From contig CALHFG010000051.1 of assembly GCA_938029215.1 (NCBI GenBank), positions 1-64,000 on the forward strand: a stretch of 64,000 nucleotides of DNA. The letters run 5' to 3'. This stretch comes from an uncultured Acidimicrobiales bacterium. Lineage in GTDB: Bacteria > Actinomycetota > Acidimicrobiia > Acidimicrobiales > SZUA-35. The notes under the pieces were generated by a model that saw nothing but the letters and a program-made list of their open reading frames with translations, was not told the origin of the DNA and did not search any database. This document shows, in pieces, positions 25,864 to 34,770 of the stretch. The position numbers and the translations under genes are program-made. The first letter of the stretch is position 1; each line of letters begins with the position of its first letter.

Positions 25864-26901
25864 GTGCCAGCGCCTGTGAAGAGCAAAAACGAGGTCGCTG
25901 ACTACTTCCGGCGTTGGGTCTTGGAAAAGCGAGCGAGGTCCTCCCGTGGCCTATCGGCTCGGTCCGAGGCCGGCTATCGAACCGATATTGGCACCTTCGC
26001 GAAGCGGGTCGCCGACGCCGAAGGACGCCCGGCGCCTCCGGTCGACCCTGACGTGCCAAACGCGGTGAACCTTGGCCACATGGCCCGCATCACGATCGCA
26101 GATTTCACCGAAGACAACCTCTTGATGGTGATGTCGGACCTGGTTGGTGAGGGGTACCGCAATGCGTCGCGCGCCCGGATGTTGTCAGCCCTCCGAGGAT
26201 TTTGCGGCTGGCTAGTGAAAAACCAGCACCTCGATCGCGATCCAACACTGGGTTTCGAAACGCCGTCGAAAGAGAAGGGGCTACCGGTCGCACTCACGAG
26301 CGAAGAGCTCGGCCGTGTGGTCGATGCGATCGTTTCGCCGACGATCAAGTCCCGGGTCCTCTGGCCGTCCCGCGATCTTGCGATGGTGAGCGTGCTCGCT
26401 GGCTGCGGGGTCCGCGCCTCGGAGCTCATCGGGATACGAGTGGGTGATTTTCGATGGGAAGACCCTCCTCGAGTTCGAGTTACCGGCAAAGGAAACAAGA
26501 CCCGCAGCCTTCCTCTTAGCGGCGAGGTTCTGACCGTCGTTGATGACTATCTGACCGAGCGAGAAGCGGCCGAAGGACCACTTCGACCGGATGGCGTGGT
26601 TTTTCTCCGGACAGGAGAGCCGCGTCCGTTCACGGTGACGTCGTTGGACTATGTCGTCGAGTTGTGGCTGCGGGGCGCCGGAATCGCCCCTCCCGATCAA
26701 GAAAAGGCCCACCTTTTCCGACACACCTACGCAGTGGGCGTTCTCGACAACGGAGGGACCATCGCAGAGCTTCAGGCATTGCTCGGACACGAGTCGATTG
26801 CCACAACGTCGATTTACCTCCGGATGAGCGCAGAAGGCTTGCACCACACCGCCGGCAGCACCCCAATGCACAGATTGTTGGCGTCTCGGTCACGAACCTG
26901 A
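25864..26901 (+). CDS. Tyrosine recombinase / phage-type integrase (XerC/XerD-like)
   Basis: A 345-residue site-specific recombinase. The N-terminal SAM-like DNA-binding domain covers about residues 8-125. The catalytic set is complete: Arg184 (GVRASEL), Lys209 (TGKGNKTR), His283 and Arg286 (HLFRHTYA), His309 (LLGHES) and the nucleophile Tyr318 (TTSIYLRM). It resembles XerC/XerD but is about 45 residues longer, with a Pro/Val-rich insert near 55-70. No integrase partner genes, tRNA attachment site or phage genes adjoin it, so a chromosomal Xer role or a stranded integrase are both possible. Confidence 0.9.
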   Translation: MPAPVKSKNEVADYFRRWVLEKRARSSRGLSARSEAGYRTDIGTFAKRVADAEGRPAPPVDPDVPNAVNLGHMARITIADFTEDNLLMVMSDLVGEGYRNASRARMLSALRGFCGWLVKNQHLDRDPTLGFETPSKEKGLPVALTSEELGRVVDAIVSPTIKSRVLWPSRDLAMVSVLAGCGVRASELIGIRVGDFRWEDPPRVRVTGKGNKTRSLPLSGEVLTVVDDYLTEREAAEGPLRPDGVVFLRTGEPRPFTVTSLDYVVELWLRGAGIAPPDQEKAHLFRHTYAVGVLDNGGTIAELQALLGHESIATTSIYLRMSAEGLHHTAGSTPMHRLLASRSRT

Positions 26902-26972
26902 GTCAAATCCGCGACCCGCGTCGAAAACCGGTCACCCACGGCCTATGTTCATTGAATGATCGGCTGGGGGGC

Positions 26973-28394
26973 GTGAACAAACCACGTGGAAGCACGCGGG
27001 TCGTCCTTTTTGGCGCGGTCCTCATGGCGATCCTGCTGTCGAGTCCGGCGATCACCGGCGCGCAGTCGGACCCCACCGAGAGTCGTTACGTGTCGAGCTA
27101 TCAGCAGGCCGACACCTTAGAGCAGCTACAGTTTGCTGCCGATTTCACCGCCGAGCATGCCAACCTACTGCGCTTATATCAGGCATTCTTTGGGCGCACT
27201 CCCGACCTGGCCGGCGCCAAATACTGGATACAGCAGTGGGACACGGTCAGGGCTGCTGGCCCGACCGCGGATCGTCCACTGGGACACGATCTTCTCGGAG
27301 AGATTGCGTCGTATTTCACTCAGGTGCCCGAGTTCATCAACACCTACGGTGAACCGGACAACGAGACCTTTCTCACCACCGTCTACCGAAATATGTTGGG
27401 GCGCGAGCCCGACGCTGCCGGCTACAACTATTGGCTGACCTTTCTCAACGGCACCAACCCCGACGAGCCTGGTCTTGTCCTGGATAAGGGCGCCACGATG
27501 CGCTGGGTTACCCAGAACGACGAGTTCATCTCCCAGTATCCATTTGGCCAACAAGATCGATCAGCGCACCCTTCCGATCTCGCCGACTGCAGTGTCGAAG
27601 GGGTGCGGCGATTCCGAGATCAGGAGGTCACTGGCATCTACCGGGTTCGCGACGGCGAGATCCGCGAGCTTTGCTATGGCACAGGAGATCGTTCGGTCGA
27701 AGATGCCTGGGACCGAATGCGTGAAATCGGACAACCATCGCACTACAACCCCGTCGCTCTCCTGGCTGTGTTCCAGGGAGATGGCGCTGGAATTCTGGCC
27801 TATGCCAGCAGCATTTCGGTCCAAGACGGAGACCCATCGAGCAGGTGGTTTGTCATCGCCGCCCAGGATCGTCACTTTGCCAAGAGCCGGATACACGCCG
27901 ACATGACCATGACCCACGAGCTCGCACATGTCTTTACCGAGTCCATTGACCAGCTGGACTTGTCATCGGAAGTCAGAGACAGTTCAGGCAAGTGGTTACG
28001 ACCCAACTGCGCGACAGCCCTCAACTCCTCTGGTCGCTATTGCTACCGCTCAGATTCGCTGCTTGAGCTGTGGGTGGAGGCATTCTGGGCTGCGGAAGAA
28101 CTGGCCGCGTGGGAAACCCGACTGGACAACGACCCGAACAACAATGTCAACCCCACGCTGCTGTGCGTACCCGGGCACGACTTCGCCCGGACGTACTCCA
28201 CCGTTTCACCTAAGGAAGACTTCGCCGATGCCTTCGCCGCCTATGTCTACGGGCTCGATCGGCCGAACCTGACCGCCAAATTTGCCTTCTTCGACGCCAG
28301 GCCTGAACTCCGGGCCTACCGTCAACGGGCCATCGAAGTCGGTCGGTTCAACTACACCAATGACATCTACGACGACTGCGTTCCGCTGATCTAG
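26973..28394 (+). CDS. Secreted DUF4214 protein with zincin-like HExxH motif
   Basis: A 473-residue exported protein with an N-terminal signal peptide (VVLFGAVLMAILLSSPAITGAQ). Two DUF4214-like units follow (LYQAFFGRTPDLAGAKYWI and VYRNMLGREPDAAGYNYWL), a domain seen in surface-layer-associated proteins. The C-terminal half has a TMTHELAHVF motif (HExxH) with downstream acidic residues, suggesting a zinc metallopeptidase. The GTG at 26973 was chosen because it starts right before the signal peptide; the frame stays open upstream inside the recombinase gene. Confidence 0.75.
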   Translation: MNKPRGSTRVVLFGAVLMAILLSSPAITGAQSDPTESRYVSSYQQADTLEQLQFAADFTAEHANLLRLYQAFFGRTPDLAGAKYWIQQWDTVRAAGPTADRPLGHDLLGEIASYFTQVPEFINTYGEPDNETFLTTVYRNMLGREPDAAGYNYWLTFLNGTNPDEPGLVLDKGATMRWVTQNDEFISQYPFGQQDRSAHPSDLADCSVEGVRRFRDQEVTGIYRVRDGEIRELCYGTGDRSVEDAWDRMREIGQPSHYNPVALLAVFQGDGAGILAYASSISVQDGDPSSRWFVIAAQDRHFAKSRIHADMTMTHELAHVFTESIDQLDLSSEVRDSSGKWLRPNCATALNSSGRYCYRSDSLLELWVEAFWAAEELAAWETRLDNDPNNNVNPTLLCVPGHDFARTYSTVSPKEDFADAFAAYVYGLDRPNLTAKFAFFDARPELRAYRQRAIEVGRFNYTNDIYDDCVPLI

Positions 28395-28408
28395 CCCAAC
28401 GAACTCGT

Positions 28409-28960
28409 CTAGTCGTCGAGTTCGGCCACTCGTTCCAGGAGCTGGTCTCGGATGGAGACACCTTTTTCACGGGCGTTGTCACCAGTGACCCGCCATCCAT
28501 GACGAGCGCTGTACAGGAGCGGAGGCTCGGTCAAACGTCCCTCACGAACCGAGACCACGTTCGCGAGAAACAGATCATGATCGAAACGCTCGATGCGGTC
28601 GAACGTCTCACACGTTAGATACGCGATGGAGTTAGGGACTATTGGCAACCCGGACTCCGGGTCCGTCTCGAGCAGCTCGGGAGCAACATACTTGAACTTG
28701 TGCGCCGGGTAGCTGAAGTATTGCCCGGCCATAATCTGATCCGAGGCCAAGATCGACACGCTGAAGCGGCCCGACTCCACCATCAGCGGATAGGTGTCGT
28801 GCTTTGGGCTTACCGAGGCCATAACGATCGGCTCTTCGAACGAGATCTGGCATACCCAGTGGCTGGTGTAGGCCCGGCTTACGCCCTCGTGGGATGCGCC
28901 AACGACCTGCACCCCCTTGATCATCTGCCCCAGGGAGCGCTTTATCGTACGATCGATCAC
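28409..28960 (-). CDS. Flavin reductase-domain (FMN-binding split barrel) protein
   Basis: A 183-residue protein of the flavin reductase-like family. It reduces or binds FMN and often supplies reduced flavin to a partner oxygenase. Segments typical of the fold are AYTSHWVCQISFEEPIV, FSVSILASDQ and the C-terminal PPLLYSARHGWRV. It is the last gene of an operon with acyl-CoA synthetase and NUDIX genes; its GTG overlaps the NUDIX stop by four bases. No oxygenase partner is visible in the operon. Confidence 0.85.
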   Translation of the reverse strand: MIDRTIKRSLGQMIKGVQVVGASHEGVSRAYTSHWVCQISFEEPIVMASVSPKHDTYPLMVESGRFSVSILASDQIMAGQYFSYPAHKFKYVAPELLETDPESGLPIVPNSIAYLTCETFDRIERFDHDLFLANVVSVREGRLTEPPLLYSARHGWRVTGDNAREKGVSIRDQLLERVAELDD

Positions 28961-29469
28961 GGCCTTGCATCCTCGCTGTCGATTATCTTGCGCAACTCGG
29001 GCCAGGCGGCTGCAAAGCCGCTGTGTAGTTCCAGTCGGTCAACGGAATCAGGCGAAAACCATGCCACGTCGTCGGTCTCAAAGTTGACCGACGAGCCGAA
29101 TTGAACCGGCACCTCAACCACCGAAGTCACATACGACCAATCTGTCGCTGGAGCAAAGGTGTAATCCCCGAGAACGCGCACCGGTTCGGGCACCTCCCCT
29201 ACCTCCTCTGATGCTTCTCGGAGGCCGGCGGTGAGGGCGTCCTCGCCCGGTTCGATGGCACCCCCGGCACACGACCATGTTCCCCCCTCGTGAGCGAACG
29301 CCGAGCGTTTCTGAAGTTGTACCGTCGCCTCTCCCCCGTCTGACCGATGGACAAAAACGATGCCGGCGGCTCCAAAGAGGCCCCAGCGGACCTTGCCGTC
29401 CGAACACTCAAGAAAACCACTGCCTCCGCCCCGGTTGCTGTGCCCCCACGGGGTGTTCTGGTCGTTCAT
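28957..29469 (-). CDS. NUDIX hydrolase
   Basis: A 170-residue pyrophosphohydrolase. The Nudix box is complete (GGAIEPGEDALTAGLREASE then EVGEV, matching GX5EX7REUXEEXGU). Members hydrolyse nucleoside diphosphates linked to another moiety; middle position of an operon with an acyl-CoA synthetase could point to an acyl-CoA or flavin-nucleotide substrate, but this is speculative. The ATG at 29467-29469 overlaps the acyl-CoA synthetase stop in an ATGA; the longer reading adds eleven residues inside that gene. Confidence 0.9.
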   Translation of the reverse strand: MNDQNTPWGHSNRGGGSGFLECSDGKVRWGLFGAAGIVFVHRSDGGEATVQLQKRSAFAHEGGTWSCAGGAIEPGEDALTAGLREASEEVGEVPEPVRVLGDYTFAPATDWSYVTSVVEVPVQFGSSVNFETDDVAWFSPDSVDRLELHSGFAAAWPELRKIIDSEDARP

Positions 29470-31016
29470 GACGGCGACACTACCGAGCCATGGCCTTCCC
29501 AATACTCGTCTTTGAGCAGCCGCTTGTAGAGCTTGCCGGTGGGATGCCGCGGAAGCTCATCTCTGAAGTCCACGCTCCTCGGACACTTGATGTCGGCTAG
29601 CTGGTCACGACAGGTTCGAATAAGTTCCGCCGCTAGTGCGTCGTCGGCCACGACACCCTCCGCTGGCTGGACGACCGCCTTCACCTCCTCACCAAAGTCC
29701 TCGTTCGGAACGCCGATAACGGCCACGTCGGCTACGGCCGGATGCATCGTGAGAACGTTCTCTGCCTCCTGGGGATAGACGTTCACTCCGCCCGAAATGA
29801 TCATGTGCGCCTTGCGGTCGGTGAGGTACAGAAAGCCGTCGCTGTCGACCTTGCCGATATCTCCCAGCGTCGACCAACCCTCTCGATGACGAGAGCCGAC
29901 TGTTTTCTCCGGATCACCGTGGTATTCAAACGTTCCACCGCCGCCGAAGTAGATCGTGCCCTCCTCACCCACGGGGACCTCGTTGCCCTCAGAATCACAG
30001 ATGTGAATCTCACAGTTGATTGGCATGCCCACGGTGCCCTTGTGGTCCAACCACATCTGTGAGTTGCAGTAGACGAAGCCGTTGCCCTCGGTGCCCGCGT
30101 AGTACTCATGAATCACCGGGCCCAGCCATTCGATGATCGCCGACTTCACCGGCACCGGACACGGAGCGGCTGCATGCACGATCAGCTCGATCGATGAGGT
30201 ATCGGCGGCTTGGCGGACGGACTCGTCCAGCTTCAGTAGCCGGACGAACATTGTGGGCACGACCTGGATATGAGTGGCCCGGTACGTCTCAACGTTTTGC
30301 AAGAACTGTTCAGCGTCGAATCGCTCCATGACGACGACGGTGGACCCGATGACGTGACTTCCCATACAGAAGCGAAGCGGAGCGGCGTGGTAGAGGGGTG
30401 CCGGAGACAGGTAGACGGAGTCTTCGGTCTGGCCAAACAGCAAGACCTGCAATCGGGCGACCGCGTGATCAGCTTCCTCCAAGGGTTCGCCCGATAACGG
30501 CTTCTTCACGCCCTTTGGACGTCCGGTCGTTCCCGAGCTGTACAGCATGTCCTCCCCCGCGATCCGACCGGCAAGTGGCTCAAATGACTGCGCTGCAACG
30601 GTGTCTTCCCACGGGGCATAGCCATCGATGGTGCCGTCGAGCATGAATCGATGCTCGACACCGGGTCCTCTGGTGACCAGTTCTTGGGCTTGCTCGGCCT
30701 TGGTGGTCGACGTGATAAACACCTTGGCACCACAGTTATCGATGATGTAGTCCATCTCGTCGGTCTGTAGCCGAGAACTCAATGCGGTGAAGATGGCTCC
30801 CGCGTATCGGCAGCCCCAGGCAAGTGGAAGGAAGTCCCGATGATTCTCGAGGCAGAACGCCACGTGATCACCTATTTCGACACCGCACGATCGCAAGACA
30901 TGGGATATTTGGTTTGCCCGCCGGTCGAGCTCGGCATAGGTCATGACCGAACCATCTGAAGCCATAATGATCGCTGGATGGTTCGGCTTGGTGAGGGCGT
31001 AGGTCCCGGGGTACAT
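29466..31016 (-). CDS. AMP-dependent acyl-CoA synthetase
   Basis: A 516-residue adenylate-forming ligase that activates a carboxylic acid to its CoA thioester. Motifs are the P-loop YSSGTTGRPKG, YYAGTEGNG (A5), STLGDIG with the adenylate-binding Asp, and the hinge TDRKAHMIISGGVNVYPQE (A8). It is most like FadD-type fatty-acid or aromatic-acid CoA ligases. The ATG at 31014-31016 follows a TAACGT box by seven bases and gives the usual MYPGTYA opening; a GTG three codons upstream is possible. It leads a three-gene operon. Confidence 0.9.
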   Translation of the reverse strand: MYPGTYALTKPNHPAIIMASDGSVMTYAELDRRANQISHVLRSCGVEIGDHVAFCLENHRDFLPLAWGCRYAGAIFTALSSRLQTDEMDYIIDNCGAKVFITSTTKAEQAQELVTRGPGVEHRFMLDGTIDGYAPWEDTVAAQSFEPLAGRIAGEDMLYSSGTTGRPKGVKKPLSGEPLEEADHAVARLQVLLFGQTEDSVYLSPAPLYHAAPLRFCMGSHVIGSTVVVMERFDAEQFLQNVETYRATHIQVVPTMFVRLLKLDESVRQAADTSSIELIVHAAAPCPVPVKSAIIEWLGPVIHEYYAGTEGNGFVYCNSQMWLDHKGTVGMPINCEIHICDSEGNEVPVGEEGTIYFGGGGTFEYHGDPEKTVGSRHREGWSTLGDIGKVDSDGFLYLTDRKAHMIISGGVNVYPQEAENVLTMHPAVADVAVIGVPNEDFGEEVKAVVQPAEGVVADDALAAELIRTCRDQLADIKCPRSVDFRDELPRHPTGKLYKRLLKDEYWEGHGSVVSPS

Positions 31017-31023
31017 GGGCGCC

Positions 31024-31029
31024 ACGTTA
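31024..31029 (-). promoter_or_regulatory. TAACGT -10 box of the acyl-CoA synthetase operon
   Basis: Minus-strand TAACGT ends seven bases before the ATG at 31016. Confidence 0.5.
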
Positions 31030-31061
31030 CTTGCGTAGACCTGGCGGATCAGAATTCTCGA

Positions 31062-31295
31062 CTAGCAGGCAACCAGCACGGGCACCTCGGCCAGAGATTC
31101 AGCTTCGAAACCTCTAACCACGCTGCGGACATCGGCGATCCGATAGCTCGCCACCCGGCGACTCCACGAGTCGATCGTGTCGCAGTCGGCCCCGAAGACG
31201 AAGAACGTGAGCATCGTTCCCTCCTGGGCATATCCATCGCACTGAATCTCTGTCGCCTGATCGCTGGAATTGAACTGAACGGTGAAGGAAGCCAT
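31062..31295 (-). CDS. Small hypothetical protein
   Basis: A 77-residue soluble, acidic protein with no recognised family. It opens with a beta-like MASFTVQFNSSDQ, contains two cysteines near the centre (Cys19, Cys38) and ends in a terminal Cys. A TAGGTT box six bases upstream of the ATG supports it as a genuine, separately promoted gene. It sits between the acyl-CoA synthetase gene and a divergent lipoprotein gene; function unknown. Confidence 0.62.
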   Translation of the reverse strand: MASFTVQFNSSDQATEIQCDGYAQEGTMLTFFVFGADCDTIDSWSRRVASYRIADVRSVVRGFEAESLAEVPVLVAC

Positions 31296-31301
31296 GCCGT
31301 G

Positions 31302-31307
31302 AACCTA
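31302..31307 (-). promoter_or_regulatory. TAGGTT -10 box of the 77-residue protein gene
   Basis: Minus-strand TAGGTT, six bases, then the ATG at 31293-31295. Confidence 0.5.
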
Positions 31308-31459
31308 CGCCGAACGCTCTGTGGATTTGAAGTACCACCACCGGTGGGATTCCGGTGGAAAACTGGCCTTTGTCGGTGCGAAACGGCGATCATCAGGAGG
31401 AACCGGCTGTGGCGAGGTTCGACGTTAAGCACGCTCTGAAGTGGGCCGATGAGAGAGGT

Positions 31460-32173
31460 ATGGGTTTCAAACTCTTTGCCGCCGGCCTCTCAATCGTCTG
31501 CCTGACCGCTGCGTGCTCGAGCACCGAAGAAAGTGCACCAACGTTCCAGGTGACCTCGCCAACGCTGGCAACCACCTCCACCACCGCACCCTCAACGCTG
31601 CAGTACATCGGAGTCCCCGAATTGTCATCGGAGGAAAACAACATGTGCTCGTTTGTCCAGAGCGTTGGACAGGACCTGTTGACCAGCGATCAGGTCAGCC
31701 AGAACGCCACCGAACAAGCCAAACGAAACGCCACTGATCGGACGCTGAGTGAACCGCTTCGGGTTCGGATGCTACGCGACACAGAGGTGGCAAACGCTCA
31801 ACGTTTTGCCAACGTTCTCAAACGATTCGACGAGGCCGCTTCCATAATCAGCAGTATTACGCCAGGTCCGCTGACCGACCAGGCCACCCTCGACCAGGAT
31901 GCGAGCGACGCTGCACTCCTGGCTTCGATCGGATCCAAGCTGCAGATCACGATCGACTCGACCCGGGCGCTCAACGCCGCAGAGCAAGAGGCCTACAAGC
32001 AGGAGACTGGTCGGGACTGGGTGGATCTCTTCACCGAAGACGAGTATGAAGCGGTGCTTGAAGTACTCAACAACACCTCGACCGGCATGGGCCGAGAAGA
32101 CGAGGCTCGCGAGGCGATGGAACGACTTGACGATTGGTCGTGGCGCCACTGTTCGGCCGGACTGACAAAATAG
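31460..32173 (+). CDS. Hypothetical lipoprotein
   Basis: A 237-residue lipoprotein with signal peptide MGFKLFAAGLSIVCL and lipobox LTAACSS. A Thr/Ser-rich linker follows, then an alpha-helical domain with no recognised family (Glu/Gln/Ala-rich, one Cys after the linker and one near the end). I chose the ATG at 31460 because it places the signal peptide at the N-terminus and has GAGAGAGG just upstream; the frame is open for 35 more codons. Its stop abuts the convergent nitroreductase stop. Confidence 0.78.
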   Translation: MGFKLFAAGLSIVCLTAACSSTEESAPTFQVTSPTLATTSTTAPSTLQYIGVPELSSEENNMCSFVQSVGQDLLTSDQVSQNATEQAKRNATDRTLSEPLRVRMLRDTEVANAQRFANVLKRFDEAASIISSITPGPLTDQATLDQDASDAALLASIGSKLQITIDSTRALNAAEQEAYKQETGRDWVDLFTEDEYEAVLEVLNNTSTGMGREDEAREAMERLDDWSWRHCSAGLTK

Positions 32174-32833
32174 TCACCCGGTAAATCGGGTGCCCGGCGG
32201 GTCCATTGCCCACTGGGCTGGTTGATCCCACTCATCCTCGAAGACCAAGCGTTGGATTGGCTTTCTCCGCACCGGTCCGTGATTCCCCTTTGGTACGCCA
32301 ATGGGAATCGTTGCCGCAACCGAATACGCCTTCGGAATGCTGCACAACGTCTTTAGTTGGTCCTCCACCGATGAATGCCAGCCGGTCAAGACACCGCCGT
32401 AGCCAAGCGCTCGCGCGGCAAGTAGAAGGTTCTGACATGCGGGATAGATCGATGCTCCGTCGATCAGTTGCCCATGACGCGGCAGTATGCACGGCAAGAC
32501 CACCACGGGTATGGATTCGAAACCATCCACAAACTCTTGAAGCGCCCGACGAACCCGAGCTGTCGGTGAATCCGGTTCGGTCTCGTCGTACCCATCGGCT
32601 CGACGCTTAGCCTCCCAGTTCGAACGGAACGCCGATCCGAGGAGCGCCTTCGCTTCCTGGGCCTTGGGAGAACTTCGAAGCACAACAAAGCGGAACGCTT
32701 GACGATTGCTGCCGGTGGGAGCCCGAGTTGCGGCAAACAACATCGTGCTTAAATGGTCCTCGGAAACGGGATCGGTCGTGTAGCGGCGAATCGCGCGGGT
32801 GGTCGTCAGTCCCTCCAGCAACTCGATGGTCAT
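32174..32833 (-). CDS. Nitroreductase-family flavoprotein
   Basis: A 219-residue FMN-dependent nitroreductase-like oxidoreductase. Typical elements are the N-terminal TTTRAIRRYTTDPVSEDHL with the FMN-phosphate-binding Arg residues, RAPTGSNRQAFRFVV, and a GYGGVLTGWHSS segment for the second flavin contact. It reduces nitro, quinone or enone-type compounds with NAD(P)H. The ATG at 32833 begins where homologous proteins start; the frame remains open for 170 codons upstream, antisense to the crotonase gene. Confidence 0.87.
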   Translation of the reverse strand: MTIELLEGLTTTRAIRRYTTDPVSEDHLSTMLFAATRAPTGSNRQAFRFVVLRSSPKAQEAKALLGSAFRSNWEAKRRADGYDETEPDSPTARVRRALQEFVDGFESIPVVVLPCILPRHGQLIDGASIYPACQNLLLAARALGYGGVLTGWHSSVEDQLKTLCSIPKAYSVAATIPIGVPKGNHGPVRRKPIQRLVFEDEWDQPAQWAMDPPGTRFTG

Positions 32834-32914
32834 AGCACTTGCCTGGCGCTGTGCTGGTGGTAGTGAGCGTTCATCTATGGAGACTAACGGCTCTAGGTAA
32901 GGCGACAAGCCAGC

Positions 32915-32920
32915 TACCGT
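32915..32920 (+). promoter_or_regulatory. TACCGT -10 box of the crotonase operon
   Basis: TACCGT ends six bases before the ATG at 32927. Confidence 0.5.
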
Positions 32921-32926
32921 TGAAGC

Positions 32927-33757
32927 ATGTCCGACGAAATGAACATCCGGGATCGAATCTCGATTGTTAACCGCGACGGCGTTGCCGATGTGCGATTGAC
33001 CCGACCCGAAAAGATGAATGCTCTCGACCCCGAGATGTTCACTGCTCTGGTGGAAGCCGCCGACCTCCTGGCCAAAGACACCTCGCTGCGTGCCGTCGTT
33101 TTGAGCGGACAGGGGCAATCGTTCTGCGCCGGGCTCGACTTTATGAGCTTCCTCGGGATGGCTGACAGCGACAATGAGCCGATCGATCTCACCGCTACAC
33201 AAGAGAACCGAATCACTCACTATGCTCAGCAGGCCGTCTTTGGTTGGACCGAACTTCCCGTCCCGGTTATCGCCGCAGTCACGGGACATGCGCTCGGTGG
33301 CGGGATCCAGCTCGCACTCGGAGCGGACATCCGAATCGTGCACCCCGAAGCCAAGATGAGCGTTCTTGAAATTCGCTGGGGGATCATCCCCGATATGACA
33401 GGCACTCAGATCCTTGTGGACCTCGTCGGCGTCGACGTAGCCAAGGAACTCACATTCACCGGTCGGTCGGTGTCGGGTATCGAGGCCCAGCAGCTAGGCC
33501 TTGCCACGAAGCTCTCCGACGATCCATTGGAGGATGCCCTGGCACTTGCGTCAGAGATTTCCACCAAGTCACCACACGCGATTCGCGCCGGAAAGCGCCT
33601 CCTCTCGACCGCCGCCCGTCTCGACCGGGCTGCGAGCTTTGAGCGGGAGCGTGCCGAGATCGCCCGGCTCCTAGGTTCACCCAACCAGAGCGAGGCCGTC
33701 TCGGCCTATTTCGAGAAGCGACCGCCGAACTTCGCCGACCCGGACCTCGACGATTGA
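32927..33757 (+). CDS. Enoyl-CoA hydratase/isomerase (crotonase) family protein
   Basis: A 276-residue crotonase. The oxyanion-hole segments are visible: SFCAGLDFMSFLGM and TGHALGGGIQLALGADIRI. The first catalytic Glu of hydratases (in the segment after GADIRI) is replaced by SVLEIRWGIIPDMTG; the second-site acidic residue is Asp, which is seen in isomerases and other crotonases. It probably acts on an acyl-CoA in beta-oxidation or isomerisation. It leads a tightly overlapping three-gene operon with a DUF5522 and a phosphodiesterase gene. Confidence 0.88.
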   Translation: MSDEMNIRDRISIVNRDGVADVRLTRPEKMNALDPEMFTALVEAADLLAKDTSLRAVVLSGQGQSFCAGLDFMSFLGMADSDNEPIDLTATQENRITHYAQQAVFGWTELPVPVIAAVTGHALGGGIQLALGADIRIVHPEAKMSVLEIRWGIIPDMTGTQILVDLVGVDVAKELTFTGRSVSGIEAQQLGLATKLSDDPLEDALALASEISTKSPHAIRAGKRLLSTAARLDRAASFERERAEIARLLGSPNQSEAVSAYFEKRPPNFADPDLDD

Positions 33758-33990
33758 GCACTCCACCCGACACAATTCGACCCGACGGCCTGAGGGTCCC
33801 CCATCAGCAACGTCTCGCGCCCGACGCGCCACAGTACGAAGAAATCATGGCGCGTCACACCGCAGCTTGTGAGGACGGAGATATGGGCTATACCGATCCG
33901 GTCTCGGGCTTGTTTGCGATGACGGCTGAGTATTTGGCCCAACGGCCGTGCTGCACCCGCGGGTGCCGACACTGCCCGTACGTGCGATGA
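33754..33990 (+). CDS. DUF5522 cysteine-cluster protein
   Basis: A 78-residue protein with the DUF5522 C-terminal motif CCTRGCRHCPY, which looks metal- or cluster-binding, preceded by GYTDPVSGLFAMTAEYL. Function is unknown; the family is widespread in bacteria as a single small protein. Its TTG start overlaps the crotonase stop (TTGA) and its stop overlaps the phosphodiesterase ATG, so all three genes are translationally coupled. Confidence 0.82.
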   Translation: MSTPPDTIRPDGLRVPHQQRLAPDAPQYEEIMARHTAACEDGDMGYTDPVSGLFAMTAEYLAQRPCCTRGCRHCPYVR

Positions 33991-34739
33991 GCCCTCAACC
34001 GAATCGCTTCGCGTTCCTCGACTTTCAGTCGATCATTCCGTTCGCCCATCGTGGCGGCACCAACGTCGCGCCTGAGAATACAATTGCATCCTTCGACCAT
34101 GCGGTCAGTATCGGGTATCGATACTTGGAAACCGATGTTCACCGCTCAGCCGACGGTGAGCTCGTGGCGTTCCACGACGACAACCTCAGTCGACTGGCTG
34201 GAGATCCTCGACTGATCAGCGACGTCGGCTGGGATGAGCTGTCTGAGATCAGGTTCTCGGGGCATTCGATCCCCCTCCTCTCCGATCTCTTGGAACGTTT
34301 TCCCGAGGCTCGCTTCAACATCGACCCAAAGGCCGATAGCGCAGTGGATCCGCTCGTAGCGACGATCCGAAAGCACGACGCGATCGACCGGGTCTGTGTT
34401 GGCGCATTCAGCGACCAGCGCATCGACCAGGTGCGATCAAAGTTGGGACCTCAGCTCTGCACATCGCCAGGCCCTCGAGCTTCCGCCAGCGCATTGCTAC
34501 CGTGGCCGGTTCCTGGCGATCATCCCTGCGTCAGCCTGCCGAACACGATGGGCGCCTACCGGCTAGGTCGGCGCGTGGTTCGACGATTTCAATCACAGGG
34601 ATACCGAGTTCACGTGTGGACCGTCAACGACGAAGCCGAGATGCATCGAATGGTCGACCTCGAGGTGGACGGGATCATGACCGACGACTGTGACCTACTA
34701 AAGCAAGTTCTGCAGGCCCGCGGCCGCTGGGTTGACTAG
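33987..34739 (+). CDS. Glycerophosphodiester phosphodiesterase
   Basis: A 250-residue GDPD-type TIM barrel that hydrolyses glycerophosphodiesters to glycerol-3-phosphate and an alcohol. The catalytic elements are FAHRGG, APENT, LETDVH and FHDDNL, and the barrel closes with VWTVNDEAEMHRMVDLEVDGIMTDD (given in part: VWTVND, GIMTDD). No signal peptide is seen, so it is cytoplasmic. The ATG at 33987 overlaps the preceding stop in an ATGA. Confidence 0.92.
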   Translation: MSPQPNRFAFLDFQSIIPFAHRGGTNVAPENTIASFDHAVSIGYRYLETDVHRSADGELVAFHDDNLSRLAGDPRLISDVGWDELSEIRFSGHSIPLLSDLLERFPEARFNIDPKADSAVDPLVATIRKHDAIDRVCVGAFSDQRIDQVRSKLGPQLCTSPGPRASASALLPWPVPGDHPCVSLPNTMGAYRLGRRVVRRFQSQGYRVHVWTVNDEAEMHRMVDLEVDGIMTDDCDLLKQVLQARGRWVD

Positions 34740-34760
34740 GCCTGGGGATCGACCCCAGGC
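34740..34760. terminator. GC-rich hairpin between the phosphodiesterase and conservon genes
   Basis: GCCTGGGG (34740-34747), loop ATCGA, CCCCAGGC (34753-34760). It lies right after the phosphodiesterase stop and ten bases past the conservon GTPase stop, a typical bidirectional terminator position, though without a T tract. Confidence 0.65.
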
Positions 34761-34770
34761 AAAGAACGAC

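Noticed and set aside
25864..26901. Prophage or integrative element around the recombinase
   Set aside because: No tRNA, direct repeats, excisionase, capsid or replication genes nearby; flanking genes look chromosomal.
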